From Anaerolineaceae bacterium UBA5224 (GTDB lineage Bacteria; Chloroflexota; Anaerolineae; Anaerolineales; Anaerolineaceae): a DNA stretch of 6,362 nt. Made by a program: the position numbers and the translations under genes. The stretch lies in contig DHUW01000066.1 of NCBI GenBank assembly GCA_002409365.1, positions 1-6,362 on the forward strand, in the 5' to 3' direction. Within the stretch, counting starts at the first letter, position 1. Each line of letters begins with the position of its first letter. Below, piece by piece: positions 1-5,624 of this stretch. The notes under the pieces were generated by a model. The model was not told the origin of the DNA. It saw only the letters and a program-made list of their open reading frames with translations, and made no database searches.

Positions 1-1679
1 CTTAGCTGCGGGTAAAGCGCAACTTTCAACCCGGCTTGCTGGGCAGCCATTGCGATGCGGTTAAGTTCCGTTGATGGAATCGTATTAAGTGGATCACTAT
101 CGATAAATGGCAGATCTTTATTAATCCCGACCTTCCAGGTGGGAGTCAGAATGAGCCAATTAAACCCTTTTGACTTGAGTTGTTCTGCCAAACCAAAAGA
201 ACTATTGAGGTAATTCGAAGCAAAGGCAGAATCCAATTCCACTCCAACCAGAGCTTCTTCATCGAACCTTGTCGGTGAATAATTAGAAGGTGATGCTGCA
301 TCTGGTTCCCACATTCGCCAGCCACTGATCGAATCATGAACCTCGGAAATTGTGCCAATAGTAACGGATCTGGGGGTGGTATTGGAATAATCCTCTTCAC
401 CAAACTGGCAGTCAGCATTACGGCAATAGCGATAGGCAACCTCTTCACCATCTACTGCACGGGGATTGTAGATGGTCATCCACTGGTTATTCTCCATCAG
501 CCACATAGGGATCGGGTTGCTCCATGCACCCAGATTAAATTGGATATAAACCTGATCATCAGTCGTGGCATTGCCAGGTTCTGTAGCATAAAACGGGATA
601 GCATTTTTTAACTGAGTGCGCCAGGTTGTAACAGAGTCTTCAACAACCAGGTCTTTATTAGGAACAATAAATTGCCGCACATTCCGGTTGCCGTCCAGTG
701 TGCGTTCAGTGTTAACCAAGGCATCCCCGAGTGTATATTGATATCGAATCAAACTTCCGGCATAGAGGTTGAGCTGAGCTACATAATTTCCATCAGAATC
801 GCGGGACATTAGAGGCATGTTCACTGCCTGTGCTCCTGCGCCTTTGAGCATATCTGAATAGGTTTGACCAAATTGACGAAGGTTCCCAGCCATTCTGACC
901 GGGGCAGCAACAGCTTCATTTGGCGGGGACATGATGAATGTAAGGGTGACTTGTGGCAAGGGCGTCATTCGGATGATTGCCAGGGTTGCCAGGTTTTCAA
1001 CCATGTTAACTTCTTGCTGGAAACTCATATAACTGCCCTCTCTGAGGGTAGCTACCAGGTTGTGTTTGCCCACTGCTAAACCACGAATAAAAAATCTGCC
1101 ATTCATGTCGGTCAGGGCAGTTTTGCCAGCGACATTGATCAAAACATCTGGCAGGGGAGCTTCTGTTATATCATCTACAACAACACCATTGAGGTCCACC
1201 GTTGGTCCGTTATAAGCCAGTTCTGGCCAGCCTGAAATTACATCATTTACCACCAGGTTCTTCCGTACAACCAATTGGCGGAAAGGTAATGCAGAACCAT
1301 CTGGAAGCGTCTCGGTCACTTCAATTGGACTGGTAAGCGTGTAGCGATAAGCAATCGTAGCGCCTTCAGGTAAGTCGACATTCAGAATGTGATTATCTCC
1401 ACTTTTATGGAGGAGATAGCGTTCAAGGTTGTAACTTACACCTGAAACCAGGTCGAGGATATCCAGCGAAACTTCATCTTCCTCAGAGAACTTTTGAAAA
1501 GGTTGGGCCACAAACTGGACTTTAACCAGCTCAGGCTCAGCGACAGCAGAGGGAAGATTTGAAGTTACTGGTGAATTTTTTGGGTCTTTTGGTTGGAAAC
1601 TCAGGGCACAGCCAGACAAAACCGCAATGCCGAGCGTCAGGCTAAAAACCAAGCGTAGCACTGCGTACTTGTGATTCAC
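1..1679 (-). CDS. Lipoprotein with repeated beta-modules and glycoside-hydrolase-like barrel (3' end cut off)
   Basis: The frame is open from a GTG at 1679-1677 to the left window edge, giving 559 residues and no stop. The GTG directly follows the nusB TAA, with a GGAG ribosome site (1685-1688) five bases upstream, so the two genes are probably translationally coupled. A short basic N-region and hydrophobic stretch end in a lipobox, LSGC, with C24 as the lipidated cysteine, so the mature protein should be exported and membrane-anchored. A polar linker follows. Three divergent beta-rich modules (about 52-152, 243-355, 360-459) end alike: a [YR]xY motif (111-113, 313-315, 416-418), then an acidic or Asn-rich stretch, then V-[NEH]-D-x-[IV]-[ST]-x-W (W151, W353, W454). 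Residues 160-238 resemble a carboxypeptidase regulatory-like (prealbumin-fold) domain. From about 477 the protein looks like the first strands and helices of a TIM barrel, with NWLILTPTW at 507-515 and AGLKVALYPQL at 549-559, resembling GH113/GH5-type hydrolases. The catalytic residues lie outside the window, so substrate and activity are unknown. The coding call is firm; the enzyme family is inferred. Confidence 0.8.
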   Translation of the reverse strand, partial: MNHKYAVLRLVFSLTLGIAVLSGCALSFQPKDPKNSPVTSNLPSAVAEPELVKVQFVAQPFQKFSEEDEVSLDILDLVSGVSYNLERYLLHKSGDNHILNVDLPEGATIAYRYTLTSPIEVTETLPDGSALPFRQLVVRKNLVVNDVISGWPELAYNGPTVDLNGVVVDDITEAPLPDVLINVAGKTALTDMNGRFFIRGLAVGKHNLVATLREGSYMSFQQEVNMVENLATLAIIRMTPLPQVTLTFIMSPPNEAVAAPVRMAGNLRQFGQTYSDMLKGAGAQAVNMPLMSRDSDGNYVAQLNLYAGSLIRYQYTLGDALVNTERTLDGNRNVRQFIVPNKDLVVEDSVTTWRTQLKNAIPFYATEPGNATTDDQVYIQFNLGAWSNPIPMWLMENNQWMTIYNPRAVDGEEVAYRYCRNADCQFGEEDYSNTTPRSVTIGTISEVHDSISGWRMWEPDAASPSNYSPTRFDEEALVGVELDSAFASNYLNSSFGLAEQLKSKGFNWLILTPTWKVGINKDLPFIDSDPLNTIPSTELNRIAMAAQQAGLKVALYPQL

Positions 1680-2117
1680 TTACTCTCCGTCATTTTCTTT
1701 CGATTGGATAATGTGATCCAGGTTTGTCGCCAGACTGCCAAGAACGCCGTTGATAAACCTTGGAGAGGAGTCGGTGCCGAACATTTTTGCCAGTTCAACT
1801 GCTTCATTAATGCCAACTTTAAGAGGAGTCTTCTTGTAGAAAGCTACTTCCCATAAGGCCATCCGCAAAATATTACGATCAACCACAGCCACCTGGTCCA
1901 GTGGCCATTCAGGAGCATGCTCGCTGATAAGTGAGTCCAGGGTTAACGTATTTTCGCGGACGCCAGTAATTAATGTACGGGCAAATTCAAATTGTGTATC
2001 GTCCAGCTTCTGATCGAGAGATCTTTCCTCCAGGACTTCGCCGAGTAAATGGTCGGTCATATCCATTTCGAATAGCACCTGAAGTGCGACGATTCTTGCC
2101 TGAGTTCTTGATTTCAT
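1680..2117 (-). CDS. nusB: Transcription antitermination factor NusB
   Basis: This 145-residue all-helical protein matches NusB in length and motifs: an N-terminal RTQARIVALQVLFEMD segment (4-19), the central DRNILRMALWE helix (80-90), VGINEAVELAK (101-111) and the family signature RFINGVLG (120-127). In characterised bacteria NusB pairs with NusE (ribosomal protein S10), binds boxA RNA, and supports processive transcription of rRNA operons. The gene starts six bases after the Asp23/Gls24 stop, preceded only by a weak purine-rich AGAG ribosome site, which suggests coupled translation. Its TAA abuts the GTG of the lipoprotein gene. Its place in a run led by a (p)ppGpp synthetase puts an rRNA transcription factor beside the stringent response. 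All expected landmarks are present and nothing looks degraded. Confidence 0.96.
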   Translation of the reverse strand: MKSRTQARIVALQVLFEMDMTDHLLGEVLEERSLDQKLDDTQFEFARTLITGVRENTLTLDSLISEHAPEWPLDQVAVVDRNILRMALWEVAFYKKTPLKVGINEAVELAKMFGTDSSPRFINGVLGSLATNLDHIIQSKENDGE

Positions 2118-2123
2118 TTTTCT

Positions 2124-2459
2124 CTATGCTTCAATATCAACATCGACGATGTGAACATTGATATTAGCAACTTCCATGCCAACCATCTCAGTTATTGCAC
2201 GGTTTACTCGTTCCTGGATCGTTTCTGCGACCAGGCGGGCATTATTATCGCTGCTGAGAATGATGTAAAGATCGAGATAGATAAGGTCATTTTTAACTTC
2301 AACCTTAACACCTTCATTCTCCGGAGAAGCAATCTGTTTGGTCTCAGCCATACGACTCACGCCAGGAACATCCAGGGTTGTCAATTTAGCTATCGTACTC
2401 AGTACTGATGGGGCAATTGTAGTCTTTCCGATCTCGCCGGATGTTGGATTTTCAGCCAT
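2124..2459 (-). CDS. Asp23/Gls24 family envelope-stress protein
   Basis: This 111-residue protein has the Asp23/Gls24 (DUF322) layout: an N-terminal GKTTIAPSVLSTIAKLTTLDVPGV-like region (11-34, split here only for description), a central beta pair with KVEVKNDLIYLDLYIIL at 52-68, and a helix plus C-terminal strand ending in NINVHIVDVDIE (99-110). Members in Firmicutes associate with the membrane and cell-envelope stress; the role in this lineage is unknown. I chose the ATG at 2459 over an upstream in-frame ATG at 2525. The chosen start has AGGAAG a few bases upstream, gives the typical family N-terminus MAEN, and overlaps the preceding gene by only eight bases (ATGGCTGA), whereas the longer form adds 22 residues overlapping that gene more deeply. 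The overlap suggests translational coupling with the 174-aa protein. The family assignment is confident. Confidence 0.9.
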   Translation of the reverse strand: MAENPTSGEIGKTTIAPSVLSTIAKLTTLDVPGVSRMAETKQIASPENEGVKVEVKNDLIYLDLYIILSSDNNARLVAETIQERVNRAITEMVGMEVANINVHIVDVDIEA

Positions 2460-2976
2460 TTTCTTCCTCATTTTCGCCAGGCAGGTAACCAGTTCGTAGA
2501 ATGCTGTACAGTACGATTTGGTCATCAGTCATATCGATTTTTTCATCTTCTTTTCGAACAGCCTCGATCACTTTTTGATAATCTACACCTTCAGGCCACC
2601 CCTGTTCAAATGCATTGACCGGATCAGCATAGCTCGCTGCGTTTTCGGAAAAACTAAACCCAAGAGTTGTCAGAGCTTTGTCAAATGTCTGGCTGTACTT
2701 ATCATAGAGTTGGACCCAGGCATTCAGAATTGCCTTAACAAGGTAGGGGTTGGTTTCGAATTTCTTTTCTGTTTCACGTACCAACAGGCGTTTTGGCGCA
2801 GTGAGAGGATTTCGGAATCCACTAACCTTGACTTCTTCTTTTACAGTTTCTGCTAATGCCTTTCGCACCTCAGGATCGTATACAGAAAAATCGTTCAGCA
2901 CGTTCTCAACAATCTCTTGTCTGAACCATGCTTCAATATACACGTTTATCACGTGTAAAGATTTGAGTTCGCTCAT
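2452..2976 (-). CDS. Uncharacterised 174-aa cytoplasmic protein
   Basis: I do not recognise this family. The ORF starts at an ATG with AAAGGA about six bases upstream and ends in a TGA overlapping the Asp23/Gls24 start by eight bases, so it is almost certainly translated. There is no signal peptide, membrane segment or cysteine. Composition suggests a mostly helical soluble protein in two parts. Residues 1-100 are rich in aromatic and charged residues (IEAWFRQEIVENVLNDF at 14-30; a basic patch PKRLLVRETEKK at 61-72; LNAWVQLYDKYSQ at 84-96). Residues 110-174 contain GWPEGVDYQKVIEAVRKEDE at 126-145 and end in an acidic tail after the RTGYLPG segment (161-167). It sits between the acidic Cys-rich protein and Asp23/nusB in a tight run, so a role connected with those genes is plausible, but no function can be assigned from sequence. 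Confidence 0.85.
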   Translation of the reverse strand: MSELKSLHVINVYIEAWFRQEIVENVLNDFSVYDPEVRKALAETVKEEVKVSGFRNPLTAPKRLLVRETEKKFETNPYLVKAILNAWVQLYDKYSQTFDKALTTLGFSFSENAASYADPVNAFEQGWPEGVDYQKVIEAVRKEDEKIDMTDDQIVLYSILRTGYLPGENEEENG

Positions 2977-3013
2977 TATTATTCCTTTCTCAAGGTCTTT
3001 CGACCAGGATTAC

Positions 3014-3262
3014 TTATAACCTGTCATCATCATCATCTTCGAGTTCGTCTTCTTCTTCCTCGACTTCCCAAAGGCTTTCAGGTTCCTCATCTTCATCCCA
3101 GGATTCGAGTTCCTCATCATCCCAATCAGCAATCGAAACATCATCATCGACTGGGCGATAAGTCAGGCAGCCAGCATCCGGGCTTAGGTCAATTGCAGCT
3201 GCACTGCAATAGCGCTCATCCAGAAACTGACAATCCAGGTATTTACAGCGAATTTTGGTCAT
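3014..3262 (-). CDS. Small four-cysteine protein with a highly acidic tail
   Basis: This is an 82-residue protein with a GGAG ribosome site five bases before its ATG. The N-terminal third holds four cysteines, C6, C11, C19 and C32, spaced C-x4-C-x7-C-x12-C, which could bind a metal such as zinc. The spacing and the CSAAAI stretch after the third Cys recall DUF1540-type small Cys proteins, but that resemblance is my reading and unconfirmed. From residue 38 onward the chain is extremely acidic: 28 of the last 45 residues are Asp or Glu, with runs at 68-73 and 75-80 and tryptophans at W47, W55 and W65. That tail is probably disordered. Such tails occur in nucleic-acid mimics, chaperones and partners of basic proteins, but no role is shown here. 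It lies 77 bp after relA and 37 bp before the 174-aa gene. Confidence 0.82.
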   Translation of the reverse strand: MTKIRCKYLDCQFLDERYCSAAAIDLSPDAGCLTYRPVDDDVSIADWDDEELESWDEDEEPESLWEVEEEEDELEDDDDDRL

Positions 3263-3296
3263 TTCATCTCCACGTTGTGCTTAACTTTTCGCTCGC

Positions 3297-3325
3297 ATTT
3301 TACCTTAGTCCATGACAAGCGTAAA
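3297..3325 (-). promoter_or_regulatory. Candidate internal promoter between relA and the acidic protein gene
   Basis: On the coding strand TTTACG (3320-3325, four of six to TTGACA) and TAAAAT (3297-3302, five of six to TATAAT) are separated by exactly 17 bp. Predicted transcription would begin near 3290, leaving a leader of about 28 nt that includes the GGAG site before the ATG at 3262. It would allow the downstream genes, including nusB, to be expressed independently of relA. The -35 lies inside the 3' arm of the relA-end hairpin. Confidence 0.4.
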
Positions 3326-3343
3326 GCCGAATCGACGCTTTAC
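3321..3343 (-). other. Perfect 7-bp inverted repeat overlapping the relA stop codon
   Basis: GTAAAGC and GCTTTAC pair perfectly around a nine-base loop, and the relA TAA lies within the 5' arm of the RNA. No T-tract follows, so it is not a standard intrinsic terminator. It might stabilise or mark the 3' end of the relA message, or be an operator overlapping the candidate internal -35. Pairing is seen directly; the role is inferred. Confidence 0.4.
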
Positions 3344-5529
3344 CCGGGACGAACTCGCGTCGCTTCAATCACATTAGGCAGGTTTTCGAGCCTTGCCAAA
3401 ACTCGGCTTAGCTGATTTATACCAGGCACTTCAAGGACCAGGTTGATTTTGACAATATGCTGCCTGGTCGTCATGGAAAGATCAATTAGGCGTACTGGCT
3501 CACTCGCTAATACTATCGAAATATCACTGACCAAGCCTTGGCGATCGTAGGCTGTGATCTGCAGAGGTATCGGGTAGGTTTGCTGGGCAATACCCCATTC
3601 TACGTTAATCAACCTTTCGGTGTCCTTGATCCGAAGGGCATTTGGGCAATCTACCCGATGAATGGTAACCCCGCGACCGCGAGTAATATAACCAATTATT
3701 GGGTCACCTGGCATCGGGTTGCAGCAGCGGGCGAAGGTGTGATCCATGCGGTTCAGTCCCATGACAGTGACTGTATCGTCGGTTTTGACCTTGCCGGGTG
3801 CCTCCGGTATCAATTCTTCAGGTTTTAGTGAGGTAGTCTGTAACTCACCGATCCTATTAACCAGTTTACCGATCGCAATATCGCCACAGCCGATGCCAAC
3901 AAAAAGATCCTCGTTCGTTTTTACATTAAACGTACTTAATACCAGGGTGAGGTCAAAATCACTGATCCCAAGACGTTTAAGTTCTTTTTCGACCAATATT
4001 TTTCCATGCTCAAGGTTCTGACCACGATCTTGCTGCTTGAACCACAGCCTTATTTTGGAACGTGAGCGACTCGATTTGACCAATCCCAGGTTGGGGTTCA
4101 ACCAGTCACGACTGGGACCGCCCCGGTTCACAGTCAGGATCTCAACCTGGTCACCTGTTTTCAAAACGTAATCAAGAGGCACCAGTTTACCGTTGACCTT
4201 CGCTCCCCGGGTGCGGTGACCAATATCAGTATGGACCTGGTAAGCAAAATCAATCGGTGTGGAGCCCTGTGGTAAATCGACCACATCACCTTTGGGTGTG
4301 ATAACATACACGCGATCTTTGAAAAGATCAGTACGCATGCCTTCCAGCAGTTCCTGGTTGTCGTCAATTTCCATACTCCAGGCAAGCAAGCTGCGCATAG
4401 CATTTACTTTTTGTTCATATTTCCCCGAGATGTTCTGCTTGTTCTCTTTGTAACGCCAATGAGCGGCGATACCATACTCAGCATTCTGGTGCATCTCCCA
4501 GGTCCGGATCTGGACTTCCAGGGGCTTGCCATCCGAATAAACCACAGCGGTGTGCAAGGATTGGTAGTTGTTCGGTTTTTTAGCAGCAATGTAATCGTCA
4601 AACTCACCTGGAATCGGGGAATAGTGGGTGTGTATAATACCGAGCACTTTGTAACAAGTCTCAACATCATCCACGATGATCCGAACTGCTCTCAAATCTC
4701 GAATAAGATCAAAACTTTTTTCTTTATTAAGCATCTTTCGATAGATCGAATAGATATGCTTTGGTCGCCCAGAGATTTTGGCCTTAATCTCTGACTTTTG
4801 CAACAGATCTTCGAGGTTCTCGATAATTTTATCGACTTCCTCCAGGCGCTTTGTGCGCTTTGTCAAGTTTTCGGCAATTTCACTGTATTTCTCTGGATTG
4901 GTATAACGAAAACCGAGATCTTCGAGTTGCCATTTCATCTGCCAGATACCCAACCGGTTAGCCAGGGGAGCAAAAATGTCCAGGGTTTCCTGGGCGATCT
5001 TTTTCTGTCGGTCCTGAGGGAGGGCATTGAGTTTTTGCATGTCATGCAAGCGGCAGGCTAGTTTGATCACCACAACCCTAACATCGTCACCAATTGCGAG
5101 AAGCATTTTTCGCAGCGTCTCAGCCAGGTCCTCGTCGATTTTTGACTCAGGCGCATTGGACTCAGTCAACGGTTTTCTCTCGTCTGGATGCTGGTCTGCT
5201 CTTTGGATGTAGGGCAGGCTGGTAATTCGGGTTACATCTTCCACGAATTTAGCAATATTCTCACCAAATTCGTCGCGCAATTGTTTACCGGTCACTCCGC
5301 AGTCAATCATCACATCGTGTAAGAGGGCAGCAGCTGTTATTTCTGCGGTAGCATCCATCTCCATCAGGATATTCGCAACAGCTACAGGATGCGAAAAATA
5401 CGGCTGTCCATAAGCACGTGTTTGTCCCCGGTGAGCTCTTTCGGCAAAGCGGTACGCTTTCTCGATTTGTTCTCGTTCCGCACGCGAATAAGCTTCAGGC
5501 AATTTGCTGAGGAATTGTTCTATTTCCAT
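3340..5529 (-). CDS. relA: RelA/SpoT-family (p)ppGpp synthetase, predicted hydrolase-dead
   Basis: This 729-residue protein has the full long-RSH layout: HD hydrolase domain (about 25-170), synthetase domain (about 225-365), TGS (about 403-466), helical region, a zinc-finger-like CCNPMPGDPIIGYI segment (602-615) with H624 and C628, and a C-terminal ACT domain (about 652-729). The synthetase motifs are intact: GRPKHIYSIYRKM (254-266), D278, YQSLH (322-326) and LEVQIRT (337-343). It carries EFDD at 309-312, the acidic motif of monofunctional RelA, where bifunctional Rel/SpoT have RxKD. In the HD domain H47, H71, D72 and D76 remain, but the E of HDxxED is I75, the Asp expected in LADRLHNM is C159, and the Asn is D163. 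I infer synthesis of (p)ppGpp from GTP/GDP and ATP with hydrolysis lost or greatly reduced. The TGS and ACT domains suggest ribosome-linked control. The start lacks a clear Shine-Dalgarno site, but MEIEQFL is a usual N-terminus. The gene heads a run ending in nusB and the lipoprotein. Confidence 0.95.
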   Translation of the reverse strand: MEIEQFLSKLPEAYSRAEREQIEKAYRFAERAHRGQTRAYGQPYFSHPVAVANILMEMDATAEITAAALLHDVMIDCGVTGKQLRDEFGENIAKFVEDVTRITSLPYIQRADQHPDERKPLTESNAPESKIDEDLAETLRKMLLAIGDDVRVVVIKLACRLHDMQKLNALPQDRQKKIAQETLDIFAPLANRLGIWQMKWQLEDLGFRYTNPEKYSEIAENLTKRTKRLEEVDKIIENLEDLLQKSEIKAKISGRPKHIYSIYRKMLNKEKSFDLIRDLRAVRIIVDDVETCYKVLGIIHTHYSPIPGEFDDYIAAKKPNNYQSLHTAVVYSDGKPLEVQIRTWEMHQNAEYGIAAHWRYKENKQNISGKYEQKVNAMRSLLAWSMEIDDNQELLEGMRTDLFKDRVYVITPKGDVVDLPQGSTPIDFAYQVHTDIGHRTRGAKVNGKLVPLDYVLKTGDQVEILTVNRGGPSRDWLNPNLGLVKSSRSRSKIRLWFKQQDRGQNLEHGKILVEKELKRLGISDFDLTLVLSTFNVKTNEDLFVGIGCGDIAIGKLVNRIGELQTTSLKPEELIPEAPGKVKTDDTVTVMGLNRMDHTFARCCNPMPGDPIIGYITRGRGVTIHRVDCPNALRIKDTERLINVEWGIAQQTYPIPLQITAYDRQGLVSDISIVLASEPVRLIDLSMTTRQHIVKINLVLEVPGINQLSRVLARLENLPNVIEATRVRPG

Positions 5530-5541
5530 AATTTCATGCTA

Positions 5542-5564
5542 ATTGTAAGCCAAATCAAGTTGGC
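5542..5564 (-). promoter_or_regulatory. Candidate -10/-35 just upstream of relA
   Basis: On the coding strand TACAAT (5542-5547, five of six to TATAAT) lies 12 bases before the relA ATG. A 17-bp spacer upstream gives CTTCCA, only three of six to the -35 consensus. Transcription from this box would start about six bases before the ATG, consistent with the lack of a Shine-Dalgarno site. The -35 is poor, so this is a tentative call. Confidence 0.25.
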
Positions 5565-5591
5565 TGGAAGTCAGCAATTGTATGGATTCTT

Positions 5592-5619
5592 CGTCACGTC
5601 GTAATAAAAGCGAGTAACG
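5592..5619 (-). other. Stem-loop just after the oxidoreductase gene
   Basis: Six bases past the oxidoreductase stop, CGTTACTCG can pair with CGACGTGACG across a nine-base AT-rich loop, giving nine pairs with one G-U and one bulged C. No T-tract follows on either strand, so this is at best a weak or factor-dependent terminator or an RNA processing site. It could equally be chance pairing. Confidence 0.3.
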
Positions 5620-5624
5620 TAACC

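Noticed and set aside
146..451. Minus-strand 101-aa ORF in another frame
   Set aside because: It overlaps the lipoprotein frame, whose translation is continuous and domain-like; this frame shows no recognisable motif.
336..611. Plus-strand ORF of 91 aa
   Set aside because: It lies antisense within the continuous lipoprotein frame, has no family resemblance and no ribosome site; the minus frame has a coherent signal peptide and domains.
2460..2525. 22-residue N-terminal extension of the Asp23/Gls24 protein
   Set aside because: The extension lies in the upstream gene's coding region and is unlike the family; the ATG at 2459 has an AGGAAG site and a typical start.
3021..3070. CAT/TCT-rich trinucleotide tract that looks like a simple repeat
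   Set aside because: It encodes the Asp/Glu tail of the 82-aa protein and is imperfect, so coding composition explains it.
4161..4670. Two minus-strand ORFs of 80 and 88 aa inside relA
   Set aside because: They are out-of-frame shadows of the synthetase and TGS regions; the relA frame is unbroken with all synthetase motifs, so there is no frameshift.
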